Origin: Azolla caroliniana
Lineage: Eukaryota > Polypodiophyta
DNA: 64,000 bases
Assembly (NCBI GenBank): GCA_043228905.1
Contig: JBHGNT010000008.1
Span: 11,656,001 to 11,720,000 of the forward strand
Reading direction: 5' to 3'
Shown piece by piece: positions 20,873 to 32,100 of the stretch. Under the pieces are notes generated by a model that was not told the origin of the DNA, made no database searches, and saw only the letters and a list, made by a program, of their open reading frames with translations. How positions within the stretch are numbered: the first letter of the stretch is position 1; each line of letters opens with the position of its first letter. The position numbers were made by a program, and so were the translations under genes.

Positions 20873-22330
20873 TCAACTTTTGTGGTATACTCTTGTGTTG
20901 GAGTGGACCATGACTTCTACGCTAGTATTATCCTTGTTACATTTTGTGATCACATCTTTTGGATCCGCTTGGACCACTTGGCCCACGTCCTTGCTTTTTG
21001 AGGTTTGTTCGGTCTCGTTGTCGCACACATTAGCTTTTGTCCTTGCTTCCTCGCTCCCATCGTCCTTCTCTTGGGTCTTACATTGGTTAATGCCCAAGTC
21101 TCTCAAACGAGTGTGGAGGAATTTTGTAGTTTGGCATTGCCTTTGTCGTGCTACCCTTATCCGCGTCCACCTTATGGTTGTCTGCATTGGTTTTGACCTT
21201 TGTTTCTTCTCCGCCACCTTCCATCTCTTGGGTCTTACATCGGTTAATGCCCAAGTCTCAAGAACTTTTGTGGGGAAAGTCTCTTCATGATCATCGTCTA
21301 CCCTCTTTGGCTTGACGTCTCCTTCTTCTTCGCATGTGTTAGTTTTGGCGTTCACTTCCTCGCCACCACCTTCCACCTCAAGTTTGCTTTCCGATGCATC
21401 TGCCCAAGTCTTTGGAATAAGTGTGGAGAAAGTCTCGACACGGCCATCCGCCATTGACTGGTCCTTAGCCACCTTTCACTCGATGTCGTTTCTTGTGGCT
21501 ACCTCCTCAATCATGCTGACCTCACACTTTTTATCTCCCTTGATCATGCAAGCTTTGCTCATGCTTGCACCTTCATCACTTGATGTTTCAAACACGATGC
21601 GTGTTTCGAAACATTTGTCTTCGCTTGAAGTGGCATTTGCCACCCTCGATTCATTTGTTTCATTCTTCATTATTGTTTCTTTGCAAGATGAGAAGGTCTC
21701 TTGTTCCACACCTTCTTCCGTGGTTACATCATGGTATCGAACCTAAGCCTTTGTATCGACCGTAACATTAATCTGCATTTGTTGGGAGGCCTCTTCTTCC
21801 TCGCTCATCATTTGCTTCAGTTTTTGCTCCTTTTGAAGCTTCTCTTCAGCCTCAACTTGCGCCTTCAAGTTCTCGAATGCCTTTTCCATCAAGACTTCTA
21901 TGTGGAGTATTGTTGAACCTTCCCTCTTCGAGTTTTCTTCTTTAGGTGGTAGTTTGTAGTTGCATCCCGTCCTCCTTTCACCATCCCTCGTACGTTGTGT
22001 TGTTGCCGATGAGAATCTTATCTTCCTCTTATCGTGTAGTTGACATACTCTTTCCACTTTCATCCAATCCTCGGTGAGGCCATTTGCACCATCATCATCC
22101 TCAAGTCGGATTCCAATGGCATTCCTTTCTTTCCGGTCTATAGATTTCACGAACATTAGGACTTTATCCACCCCCACCAATCTTTGATCCCGCTCTGAGA
22201 GTTGTGCAAAGGTACACTCGAACTCAACGAAAGCATGCATGGCACTTTGGTGGGTCTTTAACGATGATACCCATTGATCGAACTCGTATAGTTTGCATCT
22301 CTTCGGCTCTTTGTATCTATATGCCTCCAT
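20873..22330 (-). pseudogene. Gag-like ORF of the non-autonomous LTR element
   Basis: One reading frame of about 485 codons starting MEAYRYKEPKRC and interrupted by TAG at 21743-21745 and TGA at 21476-21478. The N-terminal ~110 residues (FVEFECTFAQLSERDQRL, KVLMFVKSIDRKER, then LTEDWMKVE) match the capsid region of the Ty3-D Gag (FESRFGRLS, KVIMFLRAVDVR, LTETWESM), so it is a Gag relative. The C-terminal half is Glu/Lys-rich with coiled-coil character (EKAFENLKAQVEAEEKL). There is no protease, RT or integrase. Both stops fit C-to-T decay. Confidence 0.75.
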
Positions 22331-22640
22331 GAGATATCCTCCTACCGCCTTGTTTCACGTTGGGTTCACCAAAGATGTCGCAAAATTACGACGAGGATAC
22401 GTGAACTTTGAGGCAAGACCCCAGGGCCTCCGACCGGAAGATATCAAATCCGTATGCTTATATTAAACAATTAATGGAAAATGCCATGAGATATCCTCTT
22501 GCCGCCTCGTTTCACGTCGGGTTCACCAAAGATGTCGAGAAATTACAACGAGGACATGCGAACTTGAGGTAGGACCTCGGGGCCTCCGACCAGAGGATAA
22601 TCACATTCGTGCGTTTATATTTTTAACAATTAACGGAAAG
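22330..22640. repeat. Tandem duplication across the leader and LTR edge
   Basis: The segment 'gagatatcctcctaccgcct...ttaaacaattaatgg' (~22330-22484) is repeated at ~22487-22640. The repeat covers the ORF leader, primer-binding site and first ~100 bp of the LTR edge, leaving two primer sites in tandem. The inner copy has TGGTGAACCCAACG and the outer one the intact TGGTGAACCCGACG. Confidence 0.75.
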
Positions 22641-23904
22641 AAGAAATTTAATAATTTTCATTAACAAAGGAAAAAGAAATTACAATATGTCCCAAGATTG
22701 GGATTTAGAAGTTTTAGGTTTACTAAGATTAATAGAAAAGAAAAATTAGGGGTTTTGAGAGATATGGCTTCCGTAGGGAAAATTAGGATTAGGTTATATG
22801 AGTATTATGGCTTCCGTAGGGAAGATTAGGGTTTTTGAGTGTTATGGCTTCCGTAGGGAATTTTAGGGTTTATGAGAGTTATGGCTTCCCTAAGATAAGG
22901 GAGTTGAGAAGGAAAAGAAAAAGAAATATAATATGGAGAGAGCATGAGTGTAGGAAAAAAAATGGAATTTTATATGGAGTTCTCCCTTGATCATCTGCAT
23001 GTCCACTTTTTGTTGCATGGCCTCTACTTTTAGTTGCTTAGATTTTTCTTTTAGTTGCATGGCTTTTTCTTTTAGTTGCATGCGACCGTCCACATGACCT
23101 TTACTTTTTGCATGCACTCCAACTTTAGTTGCTTGCATCCACATGACATTTACTTTAGTTATCTTCACTTTATTTTAGTTTGTTGCATGATCCAATTTTC
23201 CATTTGTCCGTGTCCAACCTCATCCAGTAGCCGGTTCCGCCCGATCGCCGAATCCCTCGCCAGCCGGTTCTGGTTTGCTTGTCGACTGGTTCCGGTTTGC
23301 TTGCCGATTTCGGTTCCGGTTTTGCTTACCGCCCGGTTTTCGGATTCCGGTTTTGCTTACTAGCCGGTCTCCGGATTTGCTTATCGGCCGGTCTCCGGAT
23401 TTGCTTACCGGCCGGTTTCCGGATTTGCTTACCAACCGGGTTCCGGATTTGCTTACCGACCGGTTTCGGTTTTGCTTGCCGGCCGGTTCCGGTTTTGCTT
23501 ACCGGACAGTTTCCAGATTTGCTTACCGGCCGGTTTCCAATTTGCATACCGGCCGATTTCTGGATTTGCTTACCGGCCCGGTTTCCAGTTTTTGGGAACT
23601 TGGCCACCATCATCCATCAAGACAAAGTGGCCAAAGTGCTCTTAGCACAAATGAAAAATGAGGGAGCTCGAGGTATTTATATAGCCAGGGCCTTAAGTTT
23701 CCTATCTATGTGAGATAGTTCTAATTTCCCTATCTTCTCAAACTTCATTTTCACATAACTTCATATGTATTTCTCCATTTTGTATATAGTAAAATACATT
23801 TTGAAGCTCTTGAGTATATCCATCTTTCTATAGTAAGTTACTAATCTAATCTATAATAATTATTTCATTATTTTTTTACATAGTGTGTGAAGATTCACAT
23901 GACA
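22376..23904 (-). repeat. 5' LTR of the gag-only element
   Basis: About 1.4-1.5 kb. The inner edge is either 22376 or 22533 because of the tandem duplication. It carries the same minisatellites as the 3' LTR and ends on the minus strand with TGTCATGTGAA at 23904. Confidence 0.82.
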
Positions 23905-23992
23905 ACGGTGCTTCGATTATTCGCAGGAATCCTTGCAGACCGTGTTGCTTAAGCCATTTCTTAGCTGCTTCTGAGAGTACCATGGATTCCAT
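23905..23992 (-). pseudogene. Third ORF of Ty3-X, N-terminal part
   Basis: Starts MESMVLSEAAKKWLKQHG and runs into the 5' LTR of the gag-only element after ~29 codons. The frame continues at 18796 when the element and one copy of CACCG are removed. The start codon lies about 440 bp downstream of integrase. Confidence 0.65.
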
Positions 23993-24436
23993 GTTGTCTT
24001 CGGAGTCGATAGGTTGTGGTAAGCTGGATGCACCTACGTGCTCTGGGTGCTCTCACCTGATCATTCGTAATTGCCTATGGACATTGAGATCTCTGTGTTC
24101 GCGAAATGAAAGGGAATCTGTGCGGCGTGGGTTTTCTTTCTATATGCGTGGTGCCTTTTCTTGATTCCTGCGCATGCACTTCTTGTACTAATATAGCAGT
24201 CGGTTGACATGTGGTGCGCCTGTATTTAAAAGCTTTAATTAGCCACCCACCACACCTTTTCAAAATGCTCGTTCACTCCTCGTCTTTGCATGATGACTTT
24301 CCTTTTTCCTTTTTTTTTTTTTTTTTTTCAAATTGAGTTTGAGTTAACCGGAAGCACCGAGTCCGTATCCCGTTTTTTCCCCATATTCACTTTTGCCAGT
24401 AACCTGTTTGTTGTTATTCGGTAACGCTGGCTTTGC
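23993..24436 (-). other. Spacer between integrase and third ORF of Ty3-X
   Basis: No supported gene. On the minus strand it holds the leader of the third ORF. It also has a near-pure T tract on the plus strand (about 24303-24329). A short open frame (24075-24263) has no recognisable motif. Confidence 0.5.
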
Positions 24437-25509
24437 CTACTTGTCGAGTAATTCTTCCCGACTTCCTATTGTTGTATTAGCCTCCATCTGTTCGAACGGG
24501 TTCTGTGGCATCGGTCCACAATACGGTTTGAGTCGAAACCCATTGACCCATTTGCACATGATCTCGCCGGCGAGCGTTCCGAGCTGGTATGAACTGTTGA
24601 ATTCCCGTGTTATCCAATATGATCCGGTCCATCGAAACCGTAGCTTTCCCGGCATCTGAGCCATCCGGGTCTGGAACACCAGTAACAGCTTGCCGATCCC
24701 GAACATCTTCTCATTACCCTTCCGGTGCCGATCGACAAATGCCTTCCTTCATCGTTGTTCCAATTCCAACTGCATGAGACTTGTTATCCGATGTTCCTTG
24801 AGTTCACATAATGCGGCTAACCGGATTTTTTCCGATTCCTTTTCACTTAAACATTCTTTAACTTGTATTCGCAAACTCGGAACCTGAAATTCGATCGGCA
24901 TTACTGCTTCAAGCCCAAATGCTAACCAGAATGGTGTTGACCGGATACTCGTTTTGTATGCCGTTCGGTATGCCTATAGTGCACTATGCAGCTTGGTGTC
25001 CCAATCGGTCTGGTTTTCATTGACGATCTTTCGTAGGATGTTTTGGAGCGTTTTGCTCGTGGATTCGGCCAGTCCATTGGCCTATGGATAATAAGGGGTA
25101 CTGCGCTTGTGTACCACTGCATAGAATGTCGTTAAGCTCTCCACTACTTGACCGAGAAAATGTCTGCCTTGGTCACTAATTAATTCGGTCTAGTATCATA
25201 CCGGCACCAGATATACTCATACAAGAACTTTTTCGTTGATACCGCAGTGTTGTCCCACAAACCCTTGGCTTCTACCCACTTGGTGCAATAATCAGTGGTG
25301 ACTATGACATATCTGTTGCCGGTTCTCATTGCTGGAGGTTTAAAAGGCCCAACGAAATCCAGCCCCTATTTTTGAAATGGTTCTAAGGGTAGCACTGGCT
25401 AGTGAGGCATTAGCCACCATAGCCCGCTGTGCCATATCTTTCTTGCCGTAGCATCCCCGACATAGTGCCCTCCGACCACGCCACAGTGCGCTTCTCGTAA
25501 TATTGTGTC
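24437..25509 (-). pseudogene. Integrase of Ty3-X, 3' of the Ty1-B insertion
   Basis: The minus strand reads on from RNase H after removal of Ty1-B and one GTGTC. It shows the zinc-binding domain (REAHCGVVGGHY... WWLMP), the catalytic core start (IVVTTDYCTKWVEA), then a stretch with stops and, at 24437-24706, the C-terminal domain (PGKLRFRWTGSYWITREF). Frameshifts and stops lie between 25140 and 24720. No chromodomain follows. Confidence 0.8.
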
Positions 25510-25925
25510 TGTAAACGATTACTTGTGGAAGCGTTAGAAACAGAGAAAGTAGGGAATACACAGAGTACGCGGGAGACACACAGAGAGCAGAACTTCAAGT
25601 CTATATTCAAAAATATATAAAAACACCTTGTTGCCTACAACTGTGCTCAGTAGCACTATTTATAGAAGTCCTCGTGGGACTGACAGAAGTACCGCGTACT
25701 TCAATGCTCACACGAGCATCTAACACTTACTACGAGACTATAACTGCCTAATAGTCTAAACTAATACTAGGCTTCCAGTTACTGATTGGATTCGGCTAAC
25801 CGGCTCCCCAACTTACCGACTCTATTGCTTGCCGGCTCGGTTGCTCACCGGCTTACCGATCCGTCTCGCTCACCGGCTCAGGCTTATCTAGCCGATCCGG
25901 CTCCAGTTGAGCTTGCCGCCCAACA
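25510..25925 (-). repeat. 3' LTR of Ty1-B
   Basis: 416 bp, minus strand TGTTGGGCGGC...CGTTTACA, with a TATA-like box (TATAAATAG) near 25657-25665. It differs from the 40065-40488 copy by a limited number of substitutions and one small indel. Confidence 0.94.
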
Positions 25926-25936
25926 CTCCCCCTCAA
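25926..25936 (-). other. Polypurine tract of Ty1-B
   Basis: Minus strand TTGAGGGGGAG directly precedes the 3' LTR. Confidence 0.85.
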
Positions 25937-26326
25937 ACTCAACTTGAGGTTGGATCCTAGTGTCAGCCTCTATGGCAGTCAGTTCTTCCAACCGACTTCT
26001 CCTGGCGTTGCTCTGCCTTGCTCGCGCTCCTCGTCCGGTCCGGTTCTGTTTGCCACGACCCTTCTGGTTCTGCGCGCCTCGACCTTCTCGGTCGACATGT
26101 CTGCTCAATAGGCCCCTCTCAGCTCCTTCACTGCTATGAATCCGGCGCTTGCCGATCCGTCGGTTCCTCCACGATGGCATCGACTTTCGTTGCATCCGTG
26201 TCTGCTTGGCCTCTAGTTGATTCGGTTCATCCGGATCCGTCTGTTGGTCCGAATTGGCTGTCCCCGTTTCATTCCAGCTCTTGTCCGAGTCGGTATCCTC
26301 TGACTCGTCTTTCGGTTTAAGGCCCT
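25937..26326 (-). other. Charged 3' region of Ty1-B
   Basis: Minus-strand sequence between the RNase H stop and polypurine tract. It encodes, in a frame different from RNase H, Asp/Glu- then Arg-rich sequence (DESEDTDSDKSWNE..., later RGARARQSNARR). It is conserved in position with Ty1-A and Ty1-G. Function unknown. Confidence 0.45.
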
Positions 26327-28117
26327 TCACCACATTAGACCACGTCCGGGTCTTGGCCTTGCTTCCATCCTCCTTGTCTTCCCCTCTTCCAGTTCTTCCC
26401 TTACCGGTGTCGGCAACAGTCTCTTTGCCTTTGCCCGTTCCGGCGGTGTCTTTGCCCCTTCTTCTCCCCTCAAGTGCAGCACGTTGAGATGCTGAACACC
26501 AAGCATGTCAGTAAAGTGTTGCACCCTGTCCGATCCAAGCGGCTTGGTGAAGATGTCGGCCACTTGCCGATCCGTGTGAACATACCGTAGTTCAACTTCA
26601 CCGCTCAGGACCCGCTCACGCACAAAGTGATAATGCACTTCAATGTGCTTTGTGCGAGCATGGAACACAAGGTTCTTGGAGAGTTGCATGTTGCTTATGT
26701 TGTCGCAGTAGACTAGAATCGGGGTCGGTACCTCGATCCGTAAGTCTTGCAGTAGTCACTGAAGCCAGATGGCTTCACAGGTGGCAATGGTAGCACCCCG
26801 ATACTCAGCCTCAGTGCTCGACAGAGCAATTCTTGGTTGCTTTTTGCTGCTCCACGTAACAGTCGCGCTACCTAGGGAAAACATGTAACCGGAGGTTGAT
26901 CGATGATCTGATGCATCGCCGGCCCAGTCAGCATCTGTGTAACCGACAAGCTCTTCGGGTATACCTTGCCGGTATAACAAGCCTTGGTCCTTCGTGCTGC
27001 TAACATACCGCAATATCCTTTGCGCGCACTGAAGGTGCTCCACGGTCGGCTTCTGCATGATTTGACTTATCATTCCGACCGGATAGCTAATGTTAGGGCA
27101 TGTGATAGTTAGGTAAATAAGGCTTCCGACAATTTGTCGGAACCGTTGCTCGTTGCAGGCCGGTCCGGAGTTGGGACGAAGCTTCTAGTTCCGGTCCAAG
27201 GGTGTGGAGACAGGTCGGCATTCTGTCATGCCAAACTTGTACAGCTTATTCAAGACGTAATGTTGTTGTGAGAGCAATATGCCATCCGGGGTTCGGATCC
27301 CTTCGATCCCTAGAAAATAATGAAGGTCCCCCAGATCCTTCATCTCAAATGCATCCGACAACTGGGACTTGACGTGGTTGATTTCTCGAACTCTTGGTCC
27401 GGTGATGACTAGATCATCAACATACAACAGTATACATACCGGACCGGCTGAGCCTTGCCGGATGAACAATGAAGAGTCCGATTTGGAGGCCACAAACCCC
27501 ATCTTACACAACCGAAGTGTGATCTTCGCAATCCAAGCTCGAGGGGCTTGCTTCAGGCCGTACACCGACTTCTTCAGCCGGTATATCGCCGACTTGTTCA
27601 TCTCCGATTCAAAGCCAGGGGGCTGAGTCATAAAGACTTCTTCTTCAAGATCACCCTGAAGAAACGCATTCTTCACATCCATTTGGTGAAGATGCCACCC
27701 CCTTGCTGCAGCAATCGCTAGCACCACACGAACCGTCGTCATCTTCACTACCGGAGCGAAGGTCTCGTCGTAGTCGATTCCGTGGGTCTGCGCGTATCCC
27801 TTCGCCACTAACCGGGCTTTATACCGGTTAACAGAACTGTCGGCGTTGTACTTTACCTTGTATATCCACTTGCATCCGATCGGGTTATAGTGACGAGGAG
27901 GGTCAACCAGGTCCCATGTCTTGTTGACATCAAGAGCCCGCATTTCTTCTTCCATAGCGACACGCCAATTTGCGTCCTTGGCCGCTTCTGCGTAGCTCTC
28001 CGGCTCACGCACTTCCGCCACCTTAGTCATGTACGCATAGTGATGCGCCATGTACTCATTGTACCCGTACCGCTTGACGGGATCCTTCTGGCGGGTGCAC
28101 CGACGTAACTCACTGTT
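26327..28117 (-). pseudogene. RT and RNase H of Ty1-B (3' of the DNA transposon)
   Basis: RT at 27185-28117 is well preserved: [35 protein letters not shown] and catalytic LLYVDDLVITG. A stop near 27184 (FDRN then TAG) precedes the connection and RNase H region (26756-27073, [19 protein letters not shown]). A TGA at 26756 separates the last part (26327-26689, HVRTD-type [11 protein letters not shown]). The N-terminal side stops at the DNA transposon at 28118 and continues at 37364. Confidence 0.92.
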
Positions 28118-28153
28118 AACACGTTCGCGTTCACAAGTGGAAGGATTGCGCAT
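28118..28153 (+). repeat. Left terminal inverted repeat of the DNA transposon
   Basis: 36 bp, AACACGTTCGCG...GATTGCGCAT, an exact reverse complement of 37324-37359. Its inner part forms a second inverted pair with the adjoining sequence (ACAAGTGGAA at 28133-28142, TTCCACTTGT at 28153-28162), which is absent from the right end. Confidence 0.97.
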
Positions 28154-29163
28154 TCCACTTGTAGAATCTTCTTAAAATGAAGCAAATACACCCTCTCTAC
28201 AAAAATTGGATGCACTAGTATCACATGTTCCTCAACTTGATGAGAATTTGCAAATATAAAAATACATGATAGGTCTACGAGTGGAGATCATTAGAAATCA
28301 TGCAAGTTTAGACGCATTGATAAGTTAATGTAGGCATAATAAAGTTCAACAATGGCTCAATATGTCACTACTGTGCGACAAGGGAAACACTAACTTAAAG
28401 ACTTATATTAATTAGGTAAGTTTTACAAAAATATCAGGTGTACTTGTATCCATACTAATAAAATGAGTTATAATTTATACTTTGACCCATACGTGCATGT
28501 ATGTAATTGTGGAAAATGTAGGATAGTGCACATTAGGATAAGTGATTGGAATAACTAACTTATTAAAGTATTCAATACTTGTATTTAAAGTTGATCTAAT
28601 CTATTCCTCAGTTTGTTCATATGGGATCAAACCATATGTATATAATTGTGGACAATGTAAGGTAGTGAACTTTAGGATAATGTCGTGGAAATAACAAACC
28701 TATTAGGCTTTCATACCTGTATTTAAAATTGATCTACTCTATTGCTTAGGTGATTCACACAGGATCAAACTCCGAACGATAACACAACTGGAACCATTAT
28801 CAACACACTACACAATCTAAGCAGCAATGGAATAGAAACATAATAGTTTTAACAATAGAAGACAAAGATCCATAATAACAACATGGACAGTCATGGCAAC
28901 AATTGTGGGGCCATGTTCTGTTAAGGTTAGCTTGGACCAAAATCAGCCTCAATTTAAACTAATTCATGTTTCTCCATAAATTTGGTAGTCAGCTATGCAC
29001 GCGGTGAAACCAATGTCATAAATCTACTAACCAAGTATATAAAAATAAAATTGAAACATATAGAAGATTATAAAGAATAGAATCCACTAGGTAAAACCCA
29101 AAATTTGTATTATTAATGTGAAATCCTAACAAATCGTTAGTGTCATTTTCTTCATAGAGTCTA
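28154..29163. other. Left subterminal non-coding region with a diverged ~115-bp duplication
   Basis: AT-rich, no gene. The block 'atgtatgtaattgtgga...ctattcctcag' (about 28497-28612) recurs in diverged form at about 28638-28755 ('atgtatataattgtggac...ctattgcttag'). Such subterminal repeats are often transposase-binding regions in DNA transposons, but nothing here proves that. Confidence 0.6.
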
Positions 29164-32100
29164 TTACATAGCAATCAATTCATCAACGTCATTTTCTTCA
29201 TCATCTTGTGTAGAACTCTCTTCGGCTATACGTGCATTGGCTTCCCCTGTTAGCCGAGCCAACGAGATATCTTCTATAAGCTCATCATCAAGCTCTATTA
29301 GCTCCCTCGGTTCGCCGGCTAACGGAGGAATAGGCTCTCGCGAAGCAGGTTGAAACCTTTCTGTATTAGTGAGGTTCTTTGCACCGACCTCCTCATCCTG
29401 GTCTGGGCACTCCCACAAAGCCTTAATCCGCATATTAATAAATATAACTTGGTCCTCGTCCTTCTCCAATGCAACTGTATTTCTAAAAAGCTTCAATGCA
29501 CATGCAGATGTCGTTCCTATGATGTAAGTAACAAGAAGATTTAGTTGTCAAACGAAAAAAAAAGGGATTGGTTATCTCAAGATCGTTACCCTAGTTCGAG
29601 GAATACCTGTGCCAGAAAAGAGATCTAATATCCAGTCTCCTTCGATAGAAAACATCTCGATCAAGCGCATCATAAGTTGTTGAGGTTTTTGATATGGGTT
29701 GACAAGTCCTCGTTCTGTCGTGGTGACATGTCGCAATTTCCGTGTCACTGCTGGATATACCAACAGATTTGAACCTCCCACTTCATTAGAATGCTCCTTG
29801 ATTCTCTGTTTCTTAATTTCATCGAAGTAGCCAACCGTGATGTATTCAATGGCATTAATGAACCGAAAAGTTGGCCCTCTATTTACATTGGTCTTGATCC
29901 TATAAAAAATAATACATCGAGTTAAGAATAGATTGAACAACCTTAAAAAATGCAATATAGTGAAAGACACCTATAAATAATCCTTACCATGCAAGGTTCT
30001 CGATGCCATGGCAATGAGATCTCAAAGCTTGAGCTACCGAGTATCCTTGGTCCATACTATGAAAGACAACTATTCGCCACAAGGATGCAGTCGTTAGCTC
30101 AGCGAAATCCTTGACCATCTTCTCCAATTGTTTAAACCTAAACGGTTCATCGTCGTATGATGACCCAACCATTCGAAATCCGTAAGGAATATCTGCAATC
30201 ATTAGCATATATTCCTTCTTTGGCACCTTTTGGATCAAGTCGAGGACATCACCGCAAACCACATTGTAGTAAAGATCTCTCGTAATATCTTTTTTGTGGC
30301 TAAAGTTTTTAAAGGAGCCATCTTCCTCCATTTCATACGCCTTGACTAAGCGATGATCCTTTTCTTTTCTGGCTCGCTCGAGATGTGCAAGGAAGGATGT
30401 AGGGAAATCGTGTATATCCTTAACTTCTCCGTGTTTCTTGCCTCGACACGGTTTCTAATAGAAGCAATAGGACATAAGGTATTATTATACAAGCTCTACA
30501 TATAATGAAAGGGTAATGAAAAACCATCAATACTAACCCAATCCTTGAATGCAATAAAATACTCTGATAACGCCTTATATGAAGATGTTAGAGGATAATC
30601 CTTGGTCACTTGTTCCCAAGTTATACATCCAAGTTCTTTCATCATAACTTCTTGGATCTTCATGTACACCTTATGACTGTAAAATTAGAAATCAAGATTA
30701 GAACTTTGAATTACACCATATAGACTACAATTTCAGTATTTGAAAGACTTACTTATTGAACTCAGTGACCATTTCTTCAAGGCTTAAATCTTTCGCCACA
30801 ACCCTTGACAAAACAGACACAAGAAGTTGCTCGTCCTTAATACCTTGCATCACTCTCCATAGAGACAGCTTCATGTCGTCTACAACTTCTTCAATTGTCA
30901 AGTCAATTTTCTTGGCGGCTTGTGACTTTAACTCTAGTTGAGGGTCAACCTTACATTTCTTTTGTCGTTGACCCTTTACCTCCTTATTCTCCCACATTGA
31001 GAAGATTTGATCTTGTAGGTCCCATACTTCTCCATCTCTAAATGCCAATTGAAACCAAGACTCGTATTTTCGAAGACCATCGGACTTAACATTATCATCT
31101 ACAACAATGCCGACTTCATGCAGACATTGACGTCGTAGGCCTGGATGTAACTTCACACCAAACTTTTGTTTCACGTCCAAATACTCGTGGTGGAAGAACT
31201 GTATACGCTCAATGGACGACATTTTTTGCCTATAGTCATTATCATTATTATGGTCCCATGCCAACAGCTTAGCCTCTTCGGTTGTGAGCCCAACATAAAT
31301 TTTGCACTCGGCATACTTGAAGAAGAAAGTCGTTGGATGTTCTCTCACAAGTTGCCGACGTGCCTCCGCTGAATGCGATCCACCAATGACAAAGTAATTA
31401 TATTGATCATGCTTTCTAATATCAAAATCTTCAATGGTTTCACATTCTTCAGGATCTACCATAACAATAAAAGGCACCACAGTGGCATGAGGATTAATTT
31501 TCATTTTTTTCTTGAGATTTTGAACATGCATACGGTGTGGCTCTCTAATCTCAAGTGATCGTTGACCTATTTTTTCATTAATAGGGGGCCGATGGATGTG
31601 TGTTATAGGCAAATTAAACACTTGCCCTTTCCTGACCAGTTTACGCTGCATTAACTCTCTCCTTATCTTATTCTGCTCGGATGACAAAACACCCGATGCC
31701 AGCTCAGCTCCTGGCGTCCCCTTATTATCCGCCTCTTTGTTTTCACTTGTTGAATCGGTGTCCGATATTTTGGATGTCTTCTTCTTTGGTGGTCTTGACT
31801 GGACTTTGGATACCCTTTTTGTGGCCTTCAATGGGGAGGGCACTTCATCTCTTAGAGTTACATGGCCTTGTATATAAGGCCTCAAGGTAACAATAAGTTT
31901 TTGTGAGCTTTCAAGATCTTTTTTGAACGCTTTTAGCCCACAAGATTCCTTTACTAAAAGATCTTCTAAAAGGAACACTTTACGTACCCCCTTGGAGCAC
32001 TCTATCATTACCAGTATGTTGGCCGAATCTGCATCTTCATAGTCAAATCGTAGAATACGACCATACATAAATGGGGTTTCCTTTCCAAGCTGCCCCTCCC

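Larger units (their letters stand above)
18797..23904 (-). mobile_element. Non-autonomous LTR retrotransposon with only a gag-like ORF (TR-GAG type)
   Basis: Two long direct LTRs (18797-20481 and about 22376-23904) flank a 1.9-kb interior holding one gag-like ORF and no pol. A primer-binding site of the Ty3-D/E type (TGGTGAACCC..., minus strand) follows the 5' LTR and a G-rich purine tract precedes the 3' LTR. CACCG occurs at both junctions. Removing the element restores the third ORF of Ty3-X (IIEAPPHGDAEN across the join). Movement would need proteins from a related Ty3 element in trans. Confidence 0.85.
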
